Origin: TMP-86 sp039807285
GTDB lineage: Bacteria > Pseudomonadota > Gammaproteobacteria > Steroidobacterales > Steroidobacteraceae
DNA: 64,000 nucleotides
Reading direction: 5' to 3'
Assembly (NCBI GenBank): GCA_044226785.1
Contig: JBGAGK010000010.1
Coordinates: forward strand, 47,448 to 111,447
The notes beneath the pieces are model-generated. The model saw only the letters and a list, made by a program, of their open reading frames with translations, was not told where the DNA came from and made no database searches. How positions within the stretch are numbered: position 1 is the stretch's first letter; every line of letters starts with the position of its first letter. Of the stretch, positions 54,718 to 64,000 are shown piece after piece. The translations under genes and the position numbers were made by a program.

Positions 54718-55752
54718 ATGAAACCATCCAGCCGACCCGTCCTCCGCGCAAGCGGAATCGCCCTGGCCCTCACCACCGCCATCCTGCCGCTCACCGCCCA
54801 GGCGCGCGACCAGATCAGGATCGTCGGCTCATCGACTGTATTTCCCTTCTCCGCCACCGTCGCAGAACGCTTCGCCCGCACCTCGGGGCTCAAGGCGCCC
54901 GTGGTGGAATCCACCGGGACAGGGGGCGGTTTCAAGCTTTTCTGTGAGGGTGCGGGCGTGGAGACAGCCGACATCAATGACGCTTCGCGCCCGATCACCG
55001 ACAGCGAACGGGCCGCCTGCGCCAGAAACGGCGTAACCGGCATCACGGGGATCAGGATCGGGTATGACGGCATCATTCTGGCCAGTTCCTCGCGCAGTAC
55101 CGCGTTCGGCATCACGATCGGACAGCTGTGGCGGGCAACCGCCCGGAGCGTTCCGGTGGCCGGCAAGCTGGTGGCCAACCCCTACCGCAAGTGGAGCGAT
55201 ATCGACCCGAAGCTGCCGGATCTGGCCATCAACCTGTACGGTCCGGCTCCGAACCATGGCACACGCGATGCGTTCGTGGAGTTGGTGATGGAGCCAGGCT
55301 GCAGGAAGGCACCGGAAGTTGCCGCGCTCACCGGGGACGAGCAGAAAAAGGTGTGCGGCATGATCCGGGAAGATCGTGTCTGGACCGATGTGTCGGAGGA
55401 TTATGGTCTGGTGATGGGCAAGCTGACCGGCAATCCCGGCGCGCGCGCCATCTTCACCTTCTCCTATCTGGACCAGAACCGCGACAAGATCCAGGCGGCA
55501 GCGGTCGATGGAGTCGATGCGTCGATGGAGACCATCTCCTCCGGTCAGTATCCGCTGTCACGCCCGCTGTTCATCTACGTGAAAAACCTGCATGCGCGGC
55601 AGATCCCGGGCCTTGGGGCATTCGTGAGCGAATTCCTGAGCGATCGCGCCGCCGGTGAGGACGGATATCTGGCCGACAAGGGTCTGATTCCCATGCCGCA
55701 CGCACAGCTCCTGGAGCAGCGGGGCGTTGCCGCCGGGCTCAAGGGAAACTGA
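54718..55752 (+). CDS. PstS-family phosphate-binding protein
   Basis: A 344-residue periplasmic binding protein with a signal peptide (GIALALTTAILPLTAQA) and the PstS opening IRIVGSSTVFPFSATVAERFA, then ESTGTGGGFKLFC and NDASRPIT, which line the phosphate site. It captures phosphate for an ABC transporter. The PstCAB components are not adjacent. GGAG lies upstream of the ATG at 54718, and a Pho box lies 50-68 bases before it. Confidence 0.92.
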   Translation: MKPSSRPVLRASGIALALTTAILPLTAQARDQIRIVGSSTVFPFSATVAERFARTSGLKAPVVESTGTGGGFKLFCEGAGVETADINDASRPITDSERAACARNGVTGITGIRIGYDGIILASSSRSTAFGITIGQLWRATARSVPVAGKLVANPYRKWSDIDPKLPDLAINLYGPAPNHGTRDAFVELVMEPGCRKAPEVAALTGDEQKKVCGMIREDRVWTDVSEDYGLVMGKLTGNPGARAIFTFSYLDQNRDKIQAAAVDGVDASMETISSGQYPLSRPLFIYVKNLHARQIPGLGAFVSEFLSDRAAGEDGYLADKGLIPMPHAQLLEQRGVAAGLKGN

Positions 55753-55788
55753 TGCCCCCCTTGAGAACGACTGGTGTCGGCCCTGCCC

Positions 55789-57114
<1,326 letters not shown>

Positions 57115-57131
<17 letters not shown>

Positions 57132-57251
57132 GGATACGCAGTCGCGCTCGCGCAAGCCCGGGTGGCATGAGTTTCAGCAGCGGGGCAAGTTCGGGGCCGT
57201 GCTGCTGGCCCGTGAGTGCCACGCGCAACGGCCGGTACAGGGCTGCACCAT
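57115..57251 (-). pseudogene. gltX: C-terminal fragment of glutamyl-tRNA synthetase
   Basis: The last 45 or so codons (VNGAALYRPLRVALTGQQHGPELAPLLKLM...) match the end of the proteobacterial GluRS anticodon-binding domain. Everything before this is missing: the reading frame joins directly, in a different frame, to the middle of parE. The stop at 57115 overlaps the cysS start by 17 bases, as in genomes where gltX and cysS are neighbours. About 420 codons of gltX are absent. Confidence 0.75.
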
Positions 57252-58510
57252 TCACCCTCCACCAGGAACAGTTCGCTCCGTGCCGGATCCTGGGTGACAC
57301 AGTCCGCAAGCTTCCCCGGCAGCGCCGGGCCCGCCACTACACGCTTGCGCGCCACCTTCTGGCTGTCCTTCAGCCGCTGCTGCGCGCGGCTGATGGCGAG
57401 CTGTGCGATCTGCTCGCCCTGGTCTGCGTGCTGGTTCAACCACAGCGCAAACGCATCCTTGATGGCACCCTGGACCACACCCGCCGCCTCGCGCGAGGAC
57501 AGGCGCTCCTTGGTCTGGCCGGCGAACTGCGGCTCGCGCATTTTCAGCGACAGCACGAAGCTCACCCCATCCCACACATCCTCGGGCGTGAGCTTCAGGC
57601 CGCGCGGCACCAGGTTCCGGAACTCACAGAATTCCCGGACCGCATCGGCCGCACCTGCGCGCAGGCCGTTGACATGCGTACCACCCTCCACCGTGGGGAT
57701 GAGGTTCACGTAGCTTTCGGTCACGGCCTGCGCGGATTCCAGCACCCAGGCAAAGGCCCACTCGAGGGTGCCGCCCGGAAAGTCGCGGCTGCCGAAGAAG
57801 GTATCGACCGGCAACCAGCTGCCCTTGCCCAACTGCTCGGTGAGATACTGATGCAGGCCGCCGGTGTAGAACCACTCGTCTTTCTCGCCCGTAGCCTCGT
57901 TGCCGAGGCGCACACGAAGCCCCGGGCACAGGACTGCCTTGGCCCGCAGGACCTCCTTCAGCCTCGGCACCGCGAACTTGTCGGTATCGAAATACTGGGG
58001 GTCGGGCCAGAAACGCACCGTGGTACCGGTTCGGGACTTCGGTACCTCACCCACTTCCTCCAGCCTGGACTTGACCCGGCCGCTGGCGAAGCTGATGTTG
58101 TATTCCCTGCCGCCGCGCCGCACCCAGCATTCCAGGTTCTTCGACAGCGCGTTCACCACCGAGACGCCCACGCCGTGCAGACCGCCGGAGTGCTCATAGT
58201 TCTGGTTGTTGAACTTTCCGCCGGCATGCAGGCGGGTGAGAATCAGCTCCACGCCGCTGATCTTTTCCTTCGGGTGGATGTCCACGGGCATGCCGCGCCC
58301 ATCATCCTCCACCTGGAGCGAACCGTCCTTGAATACCGTGACCTCGATGTTCCTGCAATGACCGGCAAGCGCCTCGTCAACGCTGTTGTCGACGACTTCG
58401 TGGGCCAGGTGATTGGGCCGGGTGGTATCGGTGTACATGCCCGGGCGTCGGCGCACCGGGTCAAGACCGCTCAGGACTTCGATATCGGATGCTGTGTAAC
58501 TGGATGCCAT
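57125..58510 (-). pseudogene. parE: Topoisomerase IV subunit B gene truncated inside the TOPRIM motif
   Basis: The first 420 codons are a normal ParE. The GHKL ATPase domain is present (HEVVDNSVDEALAGH, DDGRGMPVD and HSGGLHGVGVSVVNAL), followed by the transducer domain and the start of TOPRIM (RSELFLVEG). The protein should continue EGDSAGGSA, but at about 57,252 it switches to the out-of-frame end of gltX and stops at 57125. About 210 residues are lost, including the acidic metal-binding residues, so the product cannot work. The five bases GGTGA at the join fit both genes, so a short-homology deletion is likely. ParE is essential. Confidence 0.88.
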
Positions 58511-58602
58511 CGCTGCATTGTCGTGCGTTCGTGATGGCGGCGCAGTCTATCACGCACAGGTCCATGCTGGTCCCCGCATCAGCTTTGCGCTATCGTGCCG
58601 GC

Positions 58603-58869
58603 ATGGGCATTTCCAACGCGCAGAACCTGACCCGCAGCCTTCCCTCCTCTCCGCGACCCTTTGGTGTCCGTGTGCGGCTCAAGCCCGGGGATCCGTTCGG
58701 CAGGCTGGTCGGTGCGGACTGGCAGACCACGCACTGGTACTTCACCCAGGAAGACCGCGATGCCGCGCTCACCCAAATGGCGCGTCGTCACGAATATTCA
58801 CGCATCGGCGATGAGCCGGCGCTGACTTTCGAGAAGGTCGAGAATCTGGCGCAAAGCCGCGCGCTGTAA
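58603..58869 (+). CDS. Conserved small hypothetical protein
   Basis: An 88-residue soluble protein (starting MGISNAQNLTRSLPSSPRPFGVRVRLKPGDPFGRLVG, with a later THWYFTQEDRDAALTQMARRHEYSR segment). The style resembles small uncharacterised proteins kept in gammaproteobacteria. No domain or function is recognised. It is divergent from parE and converges on the patatin gene. The ATG at 58603 is chosen because earlier codons overlap the parE upstream region and are not protein-like. Confidence 0.6.
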   Translation: MGISNAQNLTRSLPSSPRPFGVRVRLKPGDPFGRLVGADWQTTHWYFTQEDRDAALTQMARRHEYSRIGDEPALTFEKVENLAQSRAL

Positions 58870-58932
58870 CGGCTCGCAAAGCAGCGGTGCCGGGTGTTCC
58901 CGCTGCGCAGCCCCACCCCGGGCCGCGCAACC

Positions 58933-61160
58933 CTAGAAAGTCCGCCCCAGGAACAGGTAATAGGCGCTGGTGCCGGCTTCGTCGTAACCCGTGCCCAGAT
59001 ACAAAGGACCGAGAAACGTATCCAGACCCAGGAACACGGCCGCGTCCTTGTGGGCAGATCCGAGGCTCATGCTGCCACGCCGGTCCCAGGCATTGCCGAC
59101 TTCCAGGGCAAATCCGATGTATGCCGGAAAGTCCAGGACTCCTTCCCCGCCCCGGCCGACCTTGCGCCGGTAGATGGCCCGTGCGATGGCGAAGTGCGGC
59201 CCCATCACCGATTGCATGGGGCGTCCGGACAGATTGAAAAATCCCCCGAGGGTGTACAGATCCTGGAGTGGTGTCGCGGCAGAGGAGGAAAGGGTGCCGC
59301 CAGCCAGTCGGCCTGCACCCGGTCGGACCGGATGTCCGCACCGAAACCACTCCGCTGGCCATCCCACTGAAGACTGAAGGTCTGCCCCTGGCGCGGAAAA
59401 TCCAGGTTATCCAGTCGATCGAAGCTGAAGCGCAGGAACACGCCGCCGGATTGCACCCGCTCCACCGGGTATCCGGACGAACCCAGCCTCACGCGCGCCA
59501 CGCTGCTGCCCGCATTGATGCCGCTGCGGATCTCGCCCCAGTTTCCAAGGTCGCGGCCAACATCGAGGTCAGCCTGTACGTTGCGCACCCGGTACTCGGC
59601 CAGGCGCTGCTCGCCGTCGTAGATGGGAAGCGTGCGGACCTCCACGTGCACTGCCGGCGCCACGAACCAGCGCCGATCAGCCGTCAGTGGCTGGTAGAAT
59701 TCGGAGAATACCTTCGGGTTCTCGCCGATCTGCAGATCGGTGGTCCATTCGCCGCCCAGCCGGTTGATCTCCGTGACGATCAGGCGTGCGGCTGCGTTGT
59801 AACTGCTGTTGCCCTGGAAATCGTCCTGCAGGTTCAGCCCGAAACGAACGTAGTTGGGCCCCCACGACTTGCGCCGGGCGTGCACCTCGATACCGGTCTG
59901 TTCACCGGAATCCGTTTCGCGCCTGATCAGGGAGTAATCAAGAAGTTCGAAATAATCGAGGCCGTACAGCTCGGTCAGCTTCCGCCCGAGGCGCCGGGTA
60001 TCCAGGGGCTTGCCGATCAGAGAATCCATGGCGGCCTGGATCGTGGCCGCATAACGACGCGACAACGGGTCGATGCTGACGAAATCGATGCGCGGCGGTG
60101 CCTGCTCCTGCAGGGTGCGGTGCTGGGCATAGCGCTGGTAATCTTCGGGAGAAAGGCTCAATTCCGCCAGCCTTGCCGCAAGCCCGCGCGCGGCCTCTTC
60201 ACCGATCCGGATCGCCTTCCCGGCGTCGCCGAAATCCGTGGATGTGATACCCCCCAGATCCGGTTCTATCAACAGATCGCGCGCGCCGAGCGTGCCCTTC
60301 TGCCGCTCCGCGTCCCGACGCACCAGGATCGCGAGCATCTGGTTGGAGACAGCCAGCGCCGAATTCAGATGCTCGCGCGTCTGCAACTGGAAACTCACGT
60401 CCACCACCAGCAGGACGTCCGCGCCCATGGCCCGTGCGACATCCACGGGCAGATTCTCGGAGAGCCCGCCGTCCACCAGCAGTTCACCCTTCCAGTCCAC
60501 CGGCGCGAAAACCCCCGGCGCCGACATGCTGGCACGCATGGCAGTCGGCAGGTCTCCCCGGTCGAGCAGGACCCCGCGGCCGGTTTCGAGATTGGTGGCC
60601 ACAGCCCGGAAAGGCGTAGGGAGCTGATCGAAGCTCTGGCGGTCAGCCACCGGCAAGGTCAGCACCCGCAGGATCTGCTGGAGCTTCTGCCCCTGAACCA
60701 GTCCCCTCGGGATCAGCAGGTGCCCGTGCTTGAGTCCCAGCGGAAAACGCACCAGGAAATTGCGGTCGTCGAGCTTGCGGCGGAACGCCAGATCCCGCCG
60801 CGATGGGCGGTCGCGAAAGGCATCCTGCCAGTCCAGCGAGCGCACCGTGGCCTCGATCTGCTCCGGACTCATGCCCGAGGCGAACAGCCCTCCCACGACA
60901 GCACCCATGCTGGTGCCTGCAATGCAGTCGATGGGTACATGCAGTTCATCGAGGACCTTGAGCGCACCGATGTGCGCGAACCCGCGTGCACCGCCTCCCG
61001 AGAGCACCAGCCCGATGCGGGGCCTCGAAAGACCGGCGGGTCCGCAGTGCATTTGTCCTGACGGTGCGGCCTGCGCCGGCCACGCCAGTACCGCGAAGAC
61101 CAACAGCCAGGGCAACCCACCTTGCGCGAACCGCAGCATCTTGAGGCCGAATCCTAGCAT
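58933..61160 (-). pseudogene. NTE-type patatin phospholipase with outer-membrane barrel, frameshifted
   Basis: From 61160 the frame encodes a signal peptide (LLVFAVLAWPAQA), a patatin domain with GGGARG at 55-60, the GTSMG nucleophile Ser84 and a DGG motif (LLVDGGLSENLPV), then a POTRA-like segment and part of a 16-strand BamA-like barrel. It leaves frame near 59,300 after QADWLA and stops at 59205. The barrel end is intact in another frame to 58933 (LQDLYTLGGFFNLSG, YLFLGRTF). Family members have about a dozen residues where the frames meet, so a short out-of-frame deletion is likely. The PlpD-type protein would be a secreted or surface phospholipase if intact. Confidence 0.8.
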
Positions 61161-61215
61161 GCCGGCTCCCGGAGTCCGCGGTGAATCCCACCCCGGCGCA
61201 AGCCGGTCAACGGTG

Positions 61216-63039
61216 CTATTTCAGCACGACATGAATGGCCGAGGCACTCAGCGTATTGGTGGCCGCATCATAGGATCCGCGTGCCGTGACCCTTGCAACA
61301 GCAGCCTTGTTGGCATCCAGCGCCGTGATGAAGTCAGCGAAGGAACTGAAGACGCTGACGCCGGCAGCCGCACTGCCAATGGCGAATACGTCGCGCCCGG
61401 CGGTACCCGCGATGATGGAGGGGCTGGACGGGAGCGATGTCAGGTCGGTGAGGAACGGGCCCTTGCGCAGGACATGTACGGTTCCCAGTGTCGTGCTCGC
61501 GAGGTTCGGCACGACCGTCGTGCTGCTGACGCTGGAGAACGGTTGTGTCGTGCCCGCGGCGATGAATTCAACTTCAAGCGAGGAATCAAGGGCCGTGCCC
61601 GGCGTGACCGAAGCGGCGAGAAAATCGGGGGGCGCTGCGCCGAAGGGAGCGGCAATACCATCCGCCGCAGCCGGCTGTCCCGTCAGGGCGGCATAGTCGG
61701 CGGTTCCGCCCGCGACGAGATAGGCCGCCGGATTGGCATCCTGGGCGGAGTTCGTACCCGTGCCGGCAAAGTTGAAAGCCGTCGCCGGCCACCGGTCCAG
61801 TGATGCGAGGTCGAGGGAGGCCGAGCCGACCCCGCCCGCCGTCACCGTACCCCAGGCACGCGCGGGTACGATGCGCAGGCGGCCGGCTGTTGCGTCCATG
61901 GTGACCACATTGCTGCTGACGGAGCTCGTCCCCAGGACGATGACGTGCTGGCCCACACTCACGTCCGCAATGGTGATGCCGGTGGCGGTGGGCTGGCCAT
62001 CGATGCTCACCACCGTATTCGATGAAAGATTGACCGTGGCATCCGCCGGATAATAGGTGGAAGCTCCAAGGGCCAGGAGCAGCGTGCTGCCATGGACCTT
62101 CAGCGCGTTGCCGTTGCGCGCGATCACGGTTCCTTCCAGCCGGTTCGCTGCGGGATTTTCCTGGGCGGTTCCCAGATACGCCTGAGTGATGTTGAACCGG
62201 CCCGCGCTGGGATCGGGAACGTAGGTGGTCAGCGCCGATGTGATCGTGCCGGTCGCAAGGTTTGTGATGGCATTGATGCCGTCGCTTCCGACAAATCCGT
62301 CGTTGTCGATGACATAGGCCGAACCGGGCGTGGAGAACAGCGAGACGCTCCCGAGGCTGCTGGCCTGGTCCTGGAGTGGGCGCACATACACCGTATAGGT
62401 GCCCTGGATGGAGCTGTAGCTGATCAGCGGACCCCGGATCCGGATCGGCTTGGTGGTGGCCGGATCATTGTCCAGGGTGATGAAAGGCGTGACGGTGACC
62501 TTGACGGGAGAACTGGTGTAGTCGATCTGGCTGGATGCCGCGAGATTGAAATTCAGGTTCAGTCGCTGTGCGCCGCTCTGCGGGATGACCAGCTGATGCG
62601 CCGGGTCGAAGTTGACGGTCATGGTCACGGTGGACACGGCATTGCCATCCGTCCCCACGAGGCTGGTGGCGGTCGGGACCCCATTGACGTTCAGGAACGC
62701 GGACGCCGATGCGTAGTTGAGCACCACGCTCGCGGATTTGTACGTTCCGATGGGAATGCTGGAGTTGCTTACCAGTTCCGCAACATTGGACAGCCGGGCG
62801 AAATCCACCACCTCCGCGGCCGACATGCCGTTCACGACCACGTTGTCCGAGCGCGTCAGCGAGATCGACGTGAGAGTCACCACATAGCTGGAAAAGTCCC
62901 CCGCATCGGCCGTGTAGGTGACGAAGCCGTTGCCGTAGCCCGAGGTGTAGTTGCGGCTCCCGCAGCCGCTCAGCATGAGAATGGCGGCGACAAGCGGTAT
63001 CAGTGTATTGCGCAGCAAGGCAGATCGGATCGGATGCAT
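61216..63039 (-). CDS. Large lipoprotein with N-terminal DUF4382-like domain
   Basis: About 607 residues. A signal peptide with lipobox MLSGC is followed by GSRNYTSGYGNGFVTYTADAGDFSSYVVTLTSISL, like DUF4382 domains. Two or three OB/Ig-like repeats rich in T, S, V and A follow (NRLEGTVIARNGNALKVHG and GQHVIVLGTSSVSSNVVTM). It is probably anchored at the cell surface or periplasm; the function is unknown. The ATG at 63039 has an AGGAA site six bases upstream; an in-frame ATG at 63084 would extend into the repeat-rich upstream DNA. The AT-richer, Ser/Thr-rich composition differs from the neighbours. Confidence 0.8.
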   Translation of the reverse strand: MHPIRSALLRNTLIPLVAAILMLSGCGSRNYTSGYGNGFVTYTADAGDFSSYVVTLTSISLTRSDNVVVNGMSAAEVVDFARLSNVAELVSNSSIPIGTYKSASVVLNYASASAFLNVNGVPTATSLVGTDGNAVSTVTMTVNFDPAHQLVIPQSGAQRLNLNFNLAASSQIDYTSSPVKVTVTPFITLDNDPATTKPIRIRGPLISYSSIQGTYTVYVRPLQDQASSLGSVSLFSTPGSAYVIDNDGFVGSDGINAITNLATGTITSALTTYVPDPSAGRFNITQAYLGTAQENPAANRLEGTVIARNGNALKVHGSTLLLALGASTYYPADATVNLSSNTVVSIDGQPTATGITIADVSVGQHVIVLGTSSVSSNVVTMDATAGRLRIVPARAWGTVTAGGVGSASLDLASLDRWPATAFNFAGTGTNSAQDANPAAYLVAGGTADYAALTGQPAAADGIAAPFGAAPPDFLAASVTPGTALDSSLEVEFIAAGTTQPFSSVSSTTVVPNLASTTLGTVHVLRKGPFLTDLTSLPSSPSIIAGTAGRDVFAIGSAAAGVSVFSSFADFITALDANKAAVARVTARGSYDAATNTLSASAIHVVLK

Positions 63040-63165
63040 GGTCATTTCCTGGTCAGCATGAAACGCGGCATGGCAAATGGTCATTTCCTGGTAGCGGTAT
63101 CAGTGTATTGCGCAAAAGGCATGGCAAGCCTGGTCAGCATGAAACGCGAAAAGGCATGGCAAGCC
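62993..63165. repeat. Mosaic of short repeats over and upstream of a lipoprotein gene start
   Basis: Four different units each appear twice within 173 bases. A 22-base unit lies at 62993-63014 and 63093-63114. A 16-base unit lies at 63038-63053 and 63077-63092. A 20-base unit lies at 63048-63067 and 63129-63148. A 17-base unit lies at 63114-63130 and 63149-63165. The first unit includes signal-peptide codons, and the second includes the Shine-Dalgarno and start codon. The copies are interleaved, not in tandem. Confidence 0.85.
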
Positions 63166-63233
63166 TTGGAAGCCTCGCGATGGAATTCGTTCCCCTGTTG
63201 TGGCATGGCCCGCATGCCGTGCGGTGCTCCTGC

Positions 63234-63998
63234 TCATCGTTTCGGCGCCGGCACCTGTTGTGTGATGCAATGGATGTTGCCGCCGCCCAGCAGGACTTCC
63301 CGCGTTGCAACTCCCATGATACGCCGACCCGGGAACAGCCGCGCGAGAATGCGCGCGGCGGCCCGGTCACGGCGCTTTTCATACTGGGGCATGACCACGA
63401 CCCGATTGCCAGCATAGAAATTGATGTAGGAGGCCGGCATCCGGTCTCCTGCGCGGCGAGGATGGGTGCCTTCACGCAGGTCCAGGCCGGCGGCTTCCGC
63501 GGCGGTGATGAACATCGGATCGGGCTGGTGGATCCTGTGCACCGTCAGGGCGCGGCCGCGTGCGTCTCGCGCCTTGCGCAGCCGTTGCCAGGCATCCAGG
63601 GAGATTTCGTATTGTGGATCACCCCGGTCATCGGTCCAGGTCAGGGCGACGTGTCCCGGTGCCACGAAACAGGCCAGCTCGTCGATATGGCCGTCGGTCT
63701 CGTCCAGATACACCCCCCGCCCCAGCCAGATGATCTGCGAAACACCAAGATAGGCCCGCAGGTGCGCCTCTATCTGCTCCTTCGACAGATGCGGATTGCG
63801 GTTCGGATTGAGCAGGCATTCCTCGGTGGTGAGGCAGGTGCCCTGCCCGTCCACGTGTATCGCGCCCCCCTCCAGCACCAGGGGTGCAGCGTAGCGATCC
63901 GCGCCTTCGATCTCGCTGATCTTGCGCGCCACTTCCTCGTCGCGGTCCCAGGGAAAATAAAGCCCGCCATCCAGTCCGCCCCAGGCGTTGAAACGCCA
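63234..63998 (-). CDS. Agmatine deiminase family protein, right-truncated
   Basis: The frame is open to the right edge, so the N-terminus is outside the window. Visible motifs of the guanidino-modifying (PPAD-type) fold are WRFNAWGG at the window edge, EGGAIHVDGQGT, DETDGHIDELACF and the C-terminal GGGNIHCITQQVPAP with the catalytic cysteine. The enzyme would convert agmatine to N-carbamoylputrescine and ammonia. It ends 149 bases from the lipoprotein upstream DNA, with the repeat mosaic lying partly between them. Confidence 0.9.
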   Translation of the reverse strand, partial: WRFNAWGGLDGGLYFPWDRDEEVARKISEIEGADRYAAPLVLEGGAIHVDGQGTCLTTEECLLNPNRNPHLSKEQIEAHLRAYLGVSQIIWLGRGVYLDETDGHIDELACFVAPGHVALTWTDDRGDPQYEISLDAWQRLRKARDARGRALTVHRIHQPDPMFITAAEAAGLDLREGTHPRRAGDRMPASYINFYAGNRVVVMPQYEKRRDRAAARILARLFPGRRIMGVATREVLLGGGNIHCITQQVPAPKR

Positions 63999-64000
63999 AT

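Noticed and set aside
62993..63165. CRISPR array
   Set aside because: The repeats differ from one another, are interleaved, have no uniform spacers and overlap a coding start; no cas genes are nearby.

Overview
The window is 64 kb of dense, high-GC, gap-free bacterial DNA with no rRNA, tRNA, insertion sequence, phage gene or CRISPR array that I can see. Gene content (PutA without a DNA-binding domain, TonB-dependent receptor, CysD/CysNC/CysQ, Hsp20-Lon, parE, gltX and cysS remnants, an NTE-type patatin with a surface-antigen barrel) fits a Gram-negative proteobacterium, most likely a gammaproteobacterium of the Nevskiales/Steroidobacter kind. That placement is inference, not a search result. 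No stretch longer than about 200 bases lacks a gene.

Layout. 1-2.4 kb: two tandem ATP-grasp paralogues (the first cut by the window edge) and a PEGA-type lipoprotein. 2.5-8.2 kb: VapBC, PutA and a fosmidomycin-resistance-type MFS pump. 8.3-17 kb: an uptake and breakdown block (TetR, serine hydrolase, TonB receptor, CocE-like hydrolase, DUF3237-like protein, cytochrome P450) with a divergent [2Fe-2S] ferredoxin. 17-19.8 kb: a separate class III extradiol dioxygenase (LigAB-like) and an M20 peptidase. 19.8-27.7 kb: hydroxycinnamate side-chain removal (MarR, vdh, ech, acyl-CoA ligase), an aromatic-acid MFS transporter, pobA and its divergent AraC regulator. 27.8-28.3 kb: a Phd/ParE-type toxin-antitoxin pair. 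28.4-36.4 kb: a LysR regulator with two helix-turn-helix domains facing the complete protocatechuate 4,5-cleavage operon ligK-ligU-(DUF1932)-ligJ-ligI-ligA-ligB-ligC. 36.5-43.2 kb: an EntS-type MFS protein, an AidB-like acyl-CoA dehydrogenase, an Fe-S protein, bioF and bioA. 43.2-44 kb: DoxX and a bufferin-like Cys-rich peptide. 44.1-48 kb: a CHASE4 histidine kinase with a REC-GGDEF-EAL response regulator. 48-51.7 kb: sulfate activation genes. 51.8-55.8 kb: Hsp20-Lon and a Pho-box-controlled PstS. 55.8-64 kb: cysS, gltX, parE and a patatin gene, all broken, then a DUF4382 lipoprotein and an agmatine deiminase cut by the right edge.

How it works together. The core is a nearly complete route from p-coumarate: ligase, hydratase-lyase and aldehyde dehydrogenase give 4-hydroxybenzoate, PobA gives protocatechuate, and the Lig enzymes give pyruvate and oxaloacetate. 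No vanillate O-demethylase is present, so ferulate would stall at vanillate unless that enzyme lies elsewhere. The neighbouring receptor/hydrolase/P450/dioxygenase block looks like a second module for a larger aromatic ester or ether, but its substrate is unknown.

Quality warning. Three probable out-of-frame deletions (near 56,730, 57,250 and 59,300), two of them in essential genes, and a mosaic of short repeats at 62,993-63,165 all fall in the last 8 kb. The first 56 kb shows no such damage. The right end should be verified before any biological reading of these lesions.
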